A stretch of DNA of 12,093 bases from Alphaproteobacteria bacterium (GCA_028865155.1 JAGWKW010000020.1:1-12093), one strand, 5' to 3'. Positions 1 through 6,407 are shown, counted from the first letter of the stretch. Notes: a model not told the origin generated them from the sequence alone. Numbers and translations: made by a program.

Positions 1-735
1 GTCGACAGCGAACATAATGCGATTTATCAGGTGTTCGATTTCGACCATCGCGACGGCATCGCGCGGCTGATTTTAACGGCCTCTGGCGGCCCGTTTCGAA
101 CCATGGCGCGCGAAGACATGGCGAAAGTGACGCCCGAACAGGCGGTCAAGCATCCGGTCTGGACCATGGGCGCGAAAATCTCCATCGACAGCGCGACCCT
201 GATGAACAAGGCGCTCGAAGTCATCGAAGCGCATTTCCTGTTCCGTATGCCGCGCGAACAGATCGACGTCCTCGTCCATCCGCAATCTGTGATCCACAGC
301 ATGGTCGAATACAAAGACGGTTCGGTGCTGGCGCAGCTCGGCTCGCCCGATATGCGGACGCCGATCGGCTATTGCCTCGCCTGGCCCGACCGGATGGAAA
401 CGCCGGTTCCTAAACTCGACCTCGCCAAAATCGGGCAGCTGACATTCGAAACGCCGGACATAAAGAAATTCCCGTCGCTGCGTTTTGCGCAGGAAGCGAT
501 GAAAAAAGGCGGCGTCGCCCCGGCGCAGCTCAGCGCCGCGAACGAAATCGCGGTGCAGGCCTTTCTCGATCATCGTATCGGGTTCCTTGACATCGAACGT
601 ATCAACGAAGCCGTGCTCGATGCCTCGAACGGCGCGGCCCTGACCGATCTCGACATGCTGGCCGAAGCCGATGCCGCCGCGCGCGCGCAAGCAGAAAACA
701 TGGCCGCACAACTTGCAACAAAAGGACAGAAGTGA
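1..735 (+). CDS. dxr: 1-deoxy-D-xylulose-5-phosphate reductoisomerase, C-terminal part (5' end outside window)
   Basis: DXR converts 1-deoxy-D-xylulose 5-phosphate to 2-C-methyl-D-erythritol 4-phosphate with NADPH, the second step of the non-mevalonate isoprenoid pathway, in the cytosol. The frame is open from base 1 and gives 244 residues; the family is about 390-400 residues, so roughly the first 150 (the NADPH-binding part) lie upstream. The visible part starts at the metal-binding motif VDSEHNAI (Asp2 and Glu4 here), followed by SGGPFR and by [16 protein letters not shown], which holds the substrate/metal residues Asn69, Lys70 and Glu73. [12 protein letters not shown] and [11 protein letters not shown] are also family signatures. 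The stop TGA overlaps the GTG start of aroB. In many proteobacteria dxr is followed by rseP and bamA, so the shikimate gene downstream is a different arrangement. Identification is firm. Confidence 0.97.
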   Translation, partial: VDSEHNAIYQVFDFDHRDGIARLILTASGGPFRTMAREDMAKVTPEQAVKHPVWTMGAKISIDSATLMNKALEVIEAHFLFRMPREQIDVLVHPQSVIHSMVEYKDGSVLAQLGSPDMRTPIGYCLAWPDRMETPVPKLDLAKIGQLTFETPDIKKFPSLRFAQEAMKKGGVAPAQLSAANEIAVQAFLDHRIGFLDIERINEAVLDASNGAALTDLDMLAEADAAARAQAENMAAQLATKGQK

Positions 736-1880
736 CGACATCTGCTTTCGCCGAAACCGCGCGTTTCGTCCCAGGCAAGATCATCCGGGTCGAAGTCTCG
801 GAGCCATCCGAGCCCTACGATATCGTGATCGGCGCCAACATCCTGGCCGAGGCTGGAACGCTAATACGCATGCGGCTCGGGCAGCGGCGCTGCCTCATCG
901 TCACCGACAGCCATATCGATCCGCTTTACCGTGCGCGCTGCGAAGCGCGGCTTGCGGCGGCGGGGCACAAAGTCCTGGCTGCGCTCGTCATTCCGGCAGG
1001 CGAAGCCAGCAAGGATTTCGACCATCTGCAAAAACTGCTCGACCAGATGCTGGCGGCAGGCCTCGACCGCAAGACGCTGGTTATTGCGCTTGGCGGCGGC
1101 GTCGTCGGCGATCTGGCTGGACTCGCCGCCTCGCTCGCGATGCGCGGGCTCGACTATGTGCAAATCCCGACGACCCTGCTCGCCCAGGTCGACAGCTCGG
1201 TCGGCGGCAAAACCGGAATCGACACGCCGCACGGCAAAAACACAGTCGGCGCCTTCTACCAGCCGCGCCTCGTATTGACCGACGTGGCATTGCTCGACTC
1301 GCTGTCCGAGCGCGAGCTTCGCGCCGGTTACGCCGAAATCGTCAAGTACGGCCTGATCGGCGACGCCGCGTTTTTCCGCTGGTGCCAGGCGCACGGCGCC
1401 AAGCTGTTCGCGGGCGACCATGAAGCGCAGGTGCATGCCGTCAGCGTCAGCTGTGAAGCCAAGGCTAAAGTTGTGATGGCCGACGAACGCGAAGCCGGCG
1501 CACGGGCTCTGCTCAATCTCGGCCATACTTTCGCTCATGCGCTCGAAGCCGCGACCGGCTATGGCAGCATGCTTGTCCATGGCGAAGCGGTCGCAATCGG
1601 CATGATCATGGCCTTCCATCTGTCGGCGAAACTCGGCCTGTGTCCGCAGAAAGATTGCGACGAAATCCGCGCGCATCTCGATGCCGTTGGGCTGCCGACG
1701 GCGCCACCGCGCTTCGCCTACGACATCGACAGGCTGATGCGGCTGATGGCGCAGGACAAAAAGGCCGAAGCCGGGAGCATCATGCTTATCCTTGCGCGCG
1801 GCATCGGCCAGGCCTTCGTGAGCCGCGACGTCGAAGACAAGGACATTCGCGCGACGTGGGAGGCGTTTTTGAAAGCATGA
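732..1880 (+). CDS. aroB: 3-dehydroquinate synthase
   Basis: AroB converts DAHP to 3-dehydroquinate, the second step of the shikimate pathway to aromatic amino acids; it uses NAD and a divalent metal in the cytosol. The protein is 382 residues, normal for the family. The glycine-rich NAD-binding stretch is at about 119-129 ([12 protein letters not shown]), followed by [19 protein letters not shown] and [11 protein letters not shown]. The expected metal ligands are present: Glu202 in [10 protein letters not shown], His265 in [11 protein letters not shown] and His283 in HGEAVAIGM. The start is a GTG that overlaps the dxr stop (GTGA), which implies translational coupling; no ATG lies nearby upstream. 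The gene ends in ATGA shared with the next start. aroB usually follows aroK; no aroK is in view here. Confidence 0.97.
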   Translation: MTTSAFAETARFVPGKIIRVEVSEPSEPYDIVIGANILAEAGTLIRMRLGQRRCLIVTDSHIDPLYRARCEARLAAAGHKVLAALVIPAGEASKDFDHLQKLLDQMLAAGLDRKTLVIALGGGVVGDLAGLAASLAMRGLDYVQIPTTLLAQVDSSVGGKTGIDTPHGKNTVGAFYQPRLVLTDVALLDSLSERELRAGYAEIVKYGLIGDAAFFRWCQAHGAKLFAGDHEAQVHAVSVSCEAKAKVVMADEREAGARALLNLGHTFAHALEAATGYGSMLVHGEAVAIGMIMAFHLSAKLGLCPQKDCDEIRAHLDAVGLPTAPPRFAYDIDRLMRLMAQDKKAEAGSIMLILARGIGQAFVSRDVEDKDIRATWEAFLKA

Positions 1881-2758
1881 CGGCGAAACCCAATTACGTT
1901 ATTTCCGACGACGAACTCGAAAATCTCCTGACCCGCTATACGCGCGACATCACGGCGCAGGAACGCGCCGGGCGTTTCGATCCTATTTCGGGACGCGACG
2001 AGGAAATCGACCATATGACGCTGATCCTGCTTCAGCGGCTGCGCAAGAACGTCATGCTGCTGGGCGGTGCGGGTGTCGGTAAGACCGCGCTTTTCATCGG
2101 CCTCGCGCAATGGATCACGCAGAACAAAGTGCCGGATATGCTGAAAGGCTCGCGCATCATCGAACTCGAAATGTCGATGATCGGCGCGGGCTCGCAATCG
2201 CGCGCCGATCTCGAAGGCCGCCTGATGCCTATCATCAAAGGCGTGGCCGAACGCAATGCGGCGCGAAAGGCGCCGCCGATCATTTTCTGCATCGACGAAA
2301 TCCATCAGTTGATGCTGGCTTTCAAGGCGTCGAGCTATGACGGCATCGCTGACCTGATGAAGCCCTATTTGACGGCAGGTGATCTGTATGTCATCGGCGC
2401 CACGACGCGTGAAGAATATGAAGATTACGTTACGGTCGAACCGGCCATCGACCGCCGTTTCCAGAAAATCCATCTCGGCACGCCCGACGCGCCGATGACG
2501 CTCAACATCCTGATGAACCTCAAGGCCAATTTCGAAAAACATTATAAAATAGAAATTTCGCGCGAAGCCTGCGCCCATGTGGTCAAGCTGACCGACCGCT
2601 ATATCCGCAACCGCAACAACCCGGATAAATCGATCCTCGCGCTCGACCACGCTTGCGCGCGCTACGTCAAAAACGGCGGCAAAACTTCGCTTGATAAAGC
2701 GTCTCTCGAAGCGGCCGTGGCGTCCGAAGCCGGCATCGACGCCGAAGCGGTTAAATAG
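1877..2758 (+). CDS. Single-domain ClpA/ClpB D1-like AAA+ ATPase
   Basis: This 293-residue protein matches the first ATPase domain (D1) of Hsp100 proteins ClpA/ClpB almost end to end, but has no N-domain, no middle domain and no second ATPase domain. It starts with the D1 lead-in (YTRDIT...GRFDPISGRDEEI, about 21-44). Walker A GGAGVGKT is at 63-70, Walker B IIFCID with Glu141 at 135-141, the sensor-1 region IGATT at 173-177, paired arginines R193/R194 in the arginine-finger position, and the C-terminal PDKSILALDHA at about 249-259. The pore loop, KYRGEFE in ClpB D1, reads QSRADLE here (107-113), so the substrate-gripping tyrosine is a serine. ATP hydrolysis is likely; unfolding by the usual aromatic-loop mechanism is doubtful. 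The ATG at 1877 overlaps the aroB stop (ATGA); the frame is open further upstream but only inside aroB. The function and partner are not recognised. Confidence 0.88.
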   Translation: MTAKPNYVISDDELENLLTRYTRDITAQERAGRFDPISGRDEEIDHMTLILLQRLRKNVMLLGGAGVGKTALFIGLAQWITQNKVPDMLKGSRIIELEMSMIGAGSQSRADLEGRLMPIIKGVAERNAARKAPPIIFCIDEIHQLMLAFKASSYDGIADLMKPYLTAGDLYVIGATTREEYEDYVTVEPAIDRRFQKIHLGTPDAPMTLNILMNLKANFEKHYKIEISREACAHVVKLTDRYIRNRNNPDKSILALDHACARYVKNGGKTSLDKASLEAAVASEAGIDAEAVK

Positions 2759-3632
2759 AATTCATCAAAGGCCGCACGATTTTTTCGCCGCCGACGGTTG
2801 CGATATTCTGCGGCTGTAATTTGCCTTTATGCGTCAGGTGCAAAACCGAAATCGTTGTGCGCGGCGGGGTAGGGCGCACGAACAGGCCCGAAGCCTCGTT
2901 CCACAACGGCAGCGCATAAATCGTCAGCCAGTTATGTTCGGCAGGCATGACGGCAAGCGGCAACCCGTTCATATAAACGGCGACGTTCAAGCTCAGCTGG
3001 TCGCACATGAATTGTGCGTCGGATACGCCACCCGCGCGCTGTAAACATTCGGCATAAATTTTCGCCCATATGCCCCAATGTGGCGCATCGGCGCGCAGCG
3101 CGAAAACGCCGCTATTCAGCATCGGGCGCGGAAAAATCGCAGCGACCGTTTCCGCCGGAAAATTATCGCGATACCATTTCAGATGATATTCCCACGGCTG
3201 CGAACCTAAAAAATACGGTGTGTAATCGCGGTCAATTTCGGAGCAAATATGCAAAGCATCGCTCTGCGCCGCGCTTGCCAGCATGGTCTCGACGGCATCG
3301 GGCGTTTGTGCCCACGTATCGGCGTCCATCCACATATAGACGTCGTAGCCGGGAAAGATGTCGCGTAAAAAAGGCCGCTCGGTCTGCGCGCGGTAGGCGG
3401 GGCGCTGCGCTTCCCATGCGGCGCGCGTGGGATAATCGAGAAGCGCGGATGGTGCTACGACCGTTGCACCGAGTGCGGCAATTTCGGCGCGCGCCTCGTT
3501 GCCGAGCCCGACATCCAGAACGCCTATATCGAAAGGAACGGAAAAACGCTGCGTGCGAAGCGAACGCAGCAATCCGGCAACAAGCGGAAGATAAAGATCA
3601 TTGGCGGCGGTGACGACGATGCTGCGCGTCAC
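2751..3632 (-). CDS. GT8-like glycosyltransferase (GT-A fold)
   Basis: A 293-residue protein with the layout of a nucleotide-sugar glycosyltransferase close to family GT8. The N-terminus SIVVTAANDLYLPLVAGLL looks like the first strand and helix of a GT-A fold. The metal-binding D-x-D is DAD at 103-105 in YMWMDADTW. LNSGVFALRAD (172-182) matches the NSGV segment of GT8, DQLSLN is at 211-216, and a histidine-bearing segment near the end (His265, His268) sits where GT8 enzymes have a third metal ligand. No membrane segment is evident, so a cytosolic enzyme acting on an envelope glycan is likely; donor and acceptor are unknown. The start is GTG at 3632, with the purine run AAAAGG upstream; the stop codon of rpmJ lies just upstream in the same frame, so no longer start exists. 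It lies 12 bases after rpmJ and is probably co-transcribed with it. Its 3' end overlaps the ATPase gene by 8 bases. Confidence 0.8.
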   Translation of the reverse strand: MTRSIVVTAANDLYLPLVAGLLRSLRTQRFSVPFDIGVLDVGLGNEARAEIAALGATVVAPSALLDYPTRAAWEAQRPAYRAQTERPFLRDIFPGYDVYMWMDADTWAQTPDAVETMLASAAQSDALHICSEIDRDYTPYFLGSQPWEYHLKWYRDNFPAETVAAIFPRPMLNSGVFALRADAPHWGIWAKIYAECLQRAGGVSDAQFMCDQLSLNVAVYMNGLPLAVMPAEHNWLTIYALPLWNEASGLFVRPTPPRTTISVLHLTHKGKLQPQNIATVGGEKIVRPLMNSI

Positions 3633-3644
3633 GCCATGGCCTTT

Positions 3645-3770
3645 TTAACCCTGGCGCGCTTTGAAACGCGGGTTGGCCTTGTTGATGACATAGGTGCGAC
3701 CCTTGCGGCGCACGACCTTGCATCCGGCGTGGCGCTTTTTCAGCGCTTTCAAAGAATTCGAAACTTTCAT
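3645..3770 (-). CDS. rpmJ: 50S ribosomal protein L36, zinc-free type
   Basis: This 41-residue protein is ribosomal protein bL36, a small basic component of the large subunit. It begins [14 protein letters not shown] and ends [12 protein letters not shown], as in alphaproteobacterial L36. The zinc-ribbon form of L36 carries three Cys and one His; here only Cys17 of the cysteines remains and the other positions are replaced, so this is the zinc-independent form. The start ATG (3768-3770, complement) has AAGGAA about nine bases upstream. A candidate promoter with -35 TTGACT at 3858-3863 and -10 TAAGTT at 3835-3840, 17 bases apart, faces this gene. The glycosyltransferase gene follows after 12 bases. 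Confidence 0.96.
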   Translation of the reverse strand: MKVSNSLKALKKRHAGCKVVRRKGRTYVINKANPRFKARQG

Positions 3771-3834
3771 ATCCGCGTTCCTTACATTCCGCCGCCAAAA
3801 CCATCTCCGGGCGCGGCCCTTGACAAGAGGCCGC

Positions 3835-3863
3835 AACTTAAGGACAGACTGCCGACGAGTCAA
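3835..3863 (-). promoter_or_regulatory. Candidate promoter of rpmJ
   Basis: Read on the minus strand, TTGACT (complement of 3858-3863) and TAAGTT (complement of 3835-3840) are separated by 17 bases. The -35 box matches the sigma-70 consensus at five of six positions, the -10 box at three of six. The start codon of rpmJ lies about 60 bases downstream. The -35 box is part of GACTC, a GANTC site of the kind methylated by CcrM in alphaproteobacteria. The call is by eye only. Confidence 0.4.
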
Positions 3864-3944
3864 GAAAATCGGGTCGGTGCGCAGCCGCCCAGCCCGGCTG
3901 AACAAGCAAGGAAAACCAAACCGCAATCGAAACAATAATTTAGC

Positions 3945-3972
3945 TTGAATCCGGGCAAATCGTAATTATTCT
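3945..3972 (+). promoter_or_regulatory. Candidate rightward promoter in the rpmJ-phoH gap
   Basis: TTGAAT at 3945-3950 and TATTCT at 3967-3972 are 16 bases apart, each matching the sigma-70 consensus at four positions. The predicted start near 3980 would place the hairpin series at 4013-4209 in the transcript, either as a separate RNA or as a leader of about 350 bases for the PhoH gene. The -35 box is part of a GANTC site (GAATC, 3947-3951). Other AT-rich hexamers nearby (for example TATGGT at about 3992) could serve instead. Confidence 0.3.
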
Positions 3973-4012
3973 TTAACCAGAAAATCTTAATATGGTATCA
4001 GGGTCAAAAGAA

Positions 4013-4213
4013 GATCCAGGAGACTGGGTTAGCAAGAAAAAGATCTTTAGGTAAAGGCGGTTAGTTAAGGAAACCCCTGGTTCCGAGGAACGGAACCGCT
4101 CTCGCCCCCGGGTAAATAACCCGACGGGCGGCAGACAGGAGGCCAAAGATTAACAGAGCCCACGCAGGCGCGCTCCTCATCCCCCAGCCCGATAAAGGCT
4201 CCGAGCCTTCTGC
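4013..4213 (+). ncRNA. Candidate structured RNA or long leader upstream of the PhoH-family gene
   Basis: The gap 3771-4338 has no convincing gene apart from the promoters noted. Within it four perfect stems follow each other on one strand. CCAG-GAGA-CTGG at 4016-4027 has a GNRA-type tetraloop and extends outward through A-U and G-U pairs. GGTTCCG-AGGAA-CGGAACC is at 4079-4097, CGGGT-AAATA-ACCCG at 4109-4123 and AAGGCT-CCG-AGCCTT at 4195-4209. The last stem is followed by pyrimidine-rich sequence but not a clear U-run, so termination there is unproven. I checked by eye for 6S RNA, tmRNA and RNase P RNA signatures and did not recognise any. It could be a free small RNA, a 5' leader controlling the PhoH gene, or chance pairing in GC-rich DNA. 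Confidence 0.35.
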
Positions 4214-4304
4214 ACTGTCTTCGACCCCTTCATTTCCGCCTTTCGTTTCCCACATTCATGCTTTTCCGAGGCTGCGGCATTGTGCCGCCGCCCGGTTAAC
4301 CGCC

Positions 4305-4323
4305 GTCCGGACGTCATTCGGAC
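4305..4323 (+). promoter_or_regulatory. Stem-loop just upstream of the PhoH-gene ribosome binding site
   Basis: GTCCG (4305-4309) pairs with CGGAC (4319-4323) across a nine-base loop. The stem ends three bases before the ribosome-binding purine run AAAAGGGG (4326-4333), which precedes the ATG at 4339. A 10-base palindrome, CGGTTAACCG, lies just upstream at 4293-4302. Such a stem could affect access to the binding site, but it is short and could be chance. Confidence 0.25.
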
Positions 4324-4338
4324 AGAAAAGGGGCTTTT

Positions 4339-5091
4339 ATGGGCAAGCGGCGTCATTTTGAACATTCGAACCGCAACGAAAAAACGCATCATAATGTCGA
4401 GCCTTTGTATGGGTCGAGCTCCCCCTGGGATCCGTTGAACAATCCCGCCTTCGACCGCCGCGATCAAAGTTACGTCCGTAAAATCAAGCCGCAAAACGCC
4501 AATCAGTCGAAACTTCTCGAAGCCATGGCGCAAAACAACATGGTGCTGGCGCTCGGCCCCGCGGGCACGGGCAAAACCTATCTCGCTATCACGGCCGCCG
4601 TCGAAGCCTTGGAAGCGGGCCGCGTTGATCGCATCATCCTCTCAAGGCCCGCGGTCGAAGCGGGCGAAACGCTCGGCTTTCTGCCCGGCGACCTTCAGGA
4701 AAAAATGTCGCCCTTCCTGCGGCCGCTTTACGACGCGCTCAACGACCGCATGGGCGGCAAACGGCTCAAACAATATTTGACCGAAGGCGCCATCGAAATC
4801 GCGCCGATCGGCTTCATGCGCGGCCGGACGCTCAATAACGCTTTCGTCGTGATCGACGAGGCGCAGAACTGCACCTATACGCAGATCAAAATGCTGCTGA
4901 CGCGCCTCGGCTGGCATTCGACCATGGTGCTGACCGGCGACCCGGATCAAAGCGACCTGCTCGAAGGCATGTCGGGCCTTGCCGATATCGCACACCGACT
5001 CGAAAAAGTGTCGGGCATCGCGGTGGTGCGGCTCACCGACCAGGATGTCGTGCGGCATCCGCTGGTGGCCAGCATGCTCGGTGTTTTGTAA
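4339..5091 (+). CDS. PhoH-family ATPase
   Basis: PhoH-family proteins are P-loop NTPases of the superfamily 1 helicase type linked to RNA metabolism and stress; their precise substrates are poorly defined. This 250-residue protein has Walker A GPAGTGKT at 73-80, the family segment SRPAVEAGETLGFLPGD at 102-118, Walker B VVIDEAQN at 170-177, LTGDPDQSDL at 198-207 and the family-typical VRHPLV near 238-243. The N-terminal 50 residues are polar and charged and look unstructured. The protein is shorter than the YbeZ-type PhoH encoded next to ybeY, which has a longer N-terminal region, and no ybeY is in view, so it looks like a second, compact PhoH. The ATG is preceded by AAAAGGGG. The gene sits behind a long hairpin-rich leader and ends three bases from the convergent LOG gene. 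Confidence 0.92.
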   Translation: MGKRRHFEHSNRNEKTHHNVEPLYGSSSPWDPLNNPAFDRRDQSYVRKIKPQNANQSKLLEAMAQNNMVLALGPAGTGKTYLAITAAVEALEAGRVDRIILSRPAVEAGETLGFLPGDLQEKMSPFLRPLYDALNDRMGGKRLKQYLTEGAIEIAPIGFMRGRTLNNAFVVIDEAQNCTYTQIKMLLTRLGWHSTMVLTGDPDQSDLLEGMSGLADIAHRLEKVSGIAVVRLTDQDVVRHPLVASMLGVL

Positions 5092-5094
5092 ACT

Positions 5095-5679
5095 TTACAT
5101 CCGACCGGTCAATATGCCCGTCTCGGGCTTGGCCTGATAGTTGTCGAGCGCGTCCATGACCTCTTCTACGCTGTTCACAACCTGGAACAGAACACGGTCA
5201 GAGGGTTGCGCGAATTTTTCCTCGATCGTCCGGTCGACCAACGCCAGGAACGGATCCCAGAAACCGTCCTGGTTGAAAAGGATGATCGGCTTGTTGTGCA
5301 GGCTCAGCTTCTTCCAGGTCAGGATCTCGAACAATTCGTCCAGCGTTCCGAAGCCGCCCGGCAGGATGACGAAAGCCGAACTGCGTTCGACCATCATGCG
5401 TTTGCGCGTGTGCATGTTGGGCACGACATGCAATTCGGTCAGCCCGTCATGCTGCACTTCCTTGGCTCGGATATGCTCGGGAATGATGCCGATGACGGAG
5501 CCGCCCACCGCAAGCGCGGCGTCGGCGACGACGCCCATCAGGCCAACATGCCCGCCGCCATAAACGAGGCATGCGCCGCGCTTCGCGATTTCAGTGCCGA
5601 TTTTACGGGCAGAGACCTTGAATTTTTCAGCGACGTCGTTGGACGAGCCGCAATAGACGCAAATTGAAGACAGATGCAA
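5095..5679 (-). CDS. LOG-family nucleoside 5'-monophosphate phosphoribohydrolase
   Basis: LOG-family (TIGR00730) enzymes cleave the N-glycosidic bond of nucleoside 5'-monophosphates such as cytokinin ribotides or AMP, releasing the base and ribose 5-phosphate. The 194-residue protein has the typical start SICVYCGSSNDV, a glycine-rich loop VYGGGHVGLMG at 39-49, the MHTRKRMM segment at 89-96 and the signature PGGFGTLDE at 107-115, which carries the catalytic glutamate. Length is normal. The start is an unusual TTG at 5679: the next upstream in-frame codons give no start before a stop, and homologues begin only a few residues before the ICVYCGSS motif. ACAGGT about eight bases upstream is the only plausible binding site. 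It ends three bases from the PhoH gene. Whether its in vivo substrate is a cytokinin-like compound cannot be told from sequence. Confidence 0.93.
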   Translation of the reverse strand: MHLSSICVYCGSSNDVAEKFKVSARKIGTEIAKRGACLVYGGGHVGLMGVVADAALAVGGSVIGIIPEHIRAKEVQHDGLTELHVVPNMHTRKRMMVERSSAFVILPGGFGTLDELFEILTWKKLSLHNKPIILFNQDGFWDPFLALVDRTIEEKFAQPSDRVLFQVVNSVEEVMDALDNYQAKPETGILTGRM

Positions 5680-5700
5680 AGCGGTAACCTGTTTTTTTCC

Positions 5701-5723
5701 AACCGGTCACCATCCGGCCGGTT
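5701..5723 (-). promoter_or_regulatory. Inverted repeat in the leader of the LOG gene
   Basis: AACCGG at 5701-5706 and CCGGTT at 5718-5723 form a perfect six-base inverted repeat around an 11-base spacer, about 20 bases upstream of the TTG start of the LOG gene. It may be a stem-loop in the 5' leader or a dimeric operator. No U-run follows on either strand, so it is a poor intrinsic terminator for the gene upstream. Confidence 0.3.
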
Positions 5724-5736
5724 TTCCACTTTCCTT

Positions 5737-5765
5737 ATTCTACGCCCGCATTGGTTAACAGAGTC
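5737..5765 (-). promoter_or_regulatory. Candidate promoter of the LOG gene
   Basis: On the minus strand TAGAAT (complement of 5737-5742) is a good -10 box, with five of six matches. At the -35 distance there is no TTGACA-like box; instead a GANTC site (complement of 5761-5765) lies 18 bases upstream, overlapping the last base of the stop codon of the preceding gene. A transcript would start near 5730 and carry the inverted repeat at 5701-5723. Read-through from the gene upstream is an alternative. Confidence 0.3.
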
Positions 5766-6238
5766 TAACCCGGCGGCATGGGCCGCAAATAACGTCCGAT
5801 CAGGTTCATGAAAGGCCGCGCCTCCTGCAAAAACAAGGCAAGCGGATGAAAAATAAAATCGGGCGGCATTACCCGTGTCGCCTCGAACAATCCGCCTGCC
5901 GTGATCCTCCCCGCCATATCGATGGAACAATGCACGCGCGGCAGGGTGCGCGCGGCGGCGACGATGTCGCGGATCGCCTGCCGCCGCTCCGGCGACTCGA
6001 TGCTGAAGGGCAAGGAGCCGATCGAAGCCGTAATCAAAAAATTGTCGCCGTTCCTGCCGTCGCTTTGCTTGATGCGCCGCACATCGACGCCGATTCCGTC
6101 CAGCTCGAAGCGGAAACGCTCGAACATCGCGGGCGGCAGCGCGGCGCAATGCGCATCGAGCTGGCGCAGCAGATCCTCGAAATTGACCTCTGCCGGGGGG
6201 TGATCGGGCTTCGGGCGGCGCAAGGGGGCGGTGAACAT
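5765..6238 (-). CDS. Conserved-looking protein of unknown function
   Basis: I do not recognise this 157-residue protein. It begins with a proline-rich, basic 20 residues (MFTAPLRRPKPDHPP), followed by a probable helix EDLLRQLDAHCAAL and an alternating strand/helix region (FRFELDGIGVDVRRIKQ, NFLITASIGSLPFSIES, RRQAIRDIVAAARTL, RVHCSIDMAGRITAG). It ends in a segment rich in hydrophobic and aromatic residues. There is no signal peptide and no membrane helix, so it is probably cytosolic. The ATG at 6238 is chosen over an in-frame GTG at 6286 because AAGGA lies seven bases before it. A clean -10 box TATAAT (complement of 6298-6303) lies about 60 bases upstream. The LOG gene follows in the same direction after 85 bases. 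Reading-frame length, the binding site and codon usage like its neighbours support a real gene. Confidence 0.7.
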   Translation of the reverse strand: MFTAPLRRPKPDHPPAEVNFEDLLRQLDAHCAALPPAMFERFRFELDGIGVDVRRIKQSDGRNGDNFLITASIGSLPFSIESPERRQAIRDIVAAARTLPRVHCSIDMAGRITAGGLFEATRVMPPDFIFHPLALFLQEARPFMNLIGRYLRPMPPG

Positions 6239-6297
6239 CTGCGAATCCTTGAGGCAAGGCCTGGGCGAAGAAGGAAATTCAACCAAAGGAAGGCGGA

Positions 6298-6303
6298 ATT
6301 ATA
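6298..6303 (-). promoter_or_regulatory. Candidate -10 box for the gene at 5765-6238
   Basis: The complement of ATTATA is the perfect -10 hexamer TATAAT, in an AT-rich patch (TATATAAT) unlike the surrounding GC-rich DNA. No good -35 box is visible at 16-18 bases; TGTTTT is the nearest. A start near 6290 would give a leader of about 50 bases. Confidence 0.35.
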
Positions 6304-6336
6304 TATGCGGTCAAATCGAAAAAACAGAGTTAAATC

Positions 6337-6365
6337 TTGAGCGGAAGCAAGCCTGCGGCTAGTTT
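6337..6365 (+). promoter_or_regulatory. Candidate promoter of the psd-pssA-kdsA run
   Basis: TTGAGC at 6337-6342 and TAGTTT at 6360-6365 are exactly 17 bases apart, with four and three consensus matches. The psd ATG is about 43 bases downstream. No other convincing rightward promoter was seen in the 6239-6407 gap, and the two downstream genes overlap with no space for their own promoters. Confidence 0.3.
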
Positions 6366-6407
6366 AGCCCTCGGAACAACCGTCGGCATCATTTGACCTT
6401 TGCAAAC

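Noticed and set aside
73..741. Long open frame on the minus strand opposite dxr
   Set aside because: It lies wholly within dxr in the mirror frame, has arginine- and histidine-heavy composition and no recognisable motif; it is a by-product of GC-rich codon usage.
2751..3632. Recent horizontal transfer of the glycosyltransferase gene
   Set aside because: The gene looks slightly more AT-rich than its neighbours by eye, but I could not compute composition, and there are no mobile-element remnants or flanking repeats.
3973..3991. Possible CtrA box (two TTAA half-sites)
   Set aside because: The half-sites are 10 bases apart, whereas the CtrA consensus is TTAA-N7-TTAA.
4195..4215. AAGGCT-CCG-AGCCTT as a rho-independent terminator
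   Set aside because: The stem is perfect, but only TTCT then GC-containing sequence follows, not a U-run; it is kept only as part of the structured region.
4113..4362. Open frame of about 80 codons with a perfect AGGAGG at 4137-4142 in the gap before the PhoH gene
   Set aside because: There is no ATG, GTG or TTG in frame; the codon at a suitable distance is ATT. The product would be low-complexity Pro/Ser/Ala-rich, so the purine run is probably part of the RNA structure or chance.
5538..6257. 239-codon minus-strand frame spanning the LOG gene start and the unknown gene
   Set aside because: It is out of frame with both genes on the same strand, is rich in Arg, Ala and Pro, and crosses their intergenic gap; the frames chosen have ribosome-binding sites and, for LOG, clear family motifs.
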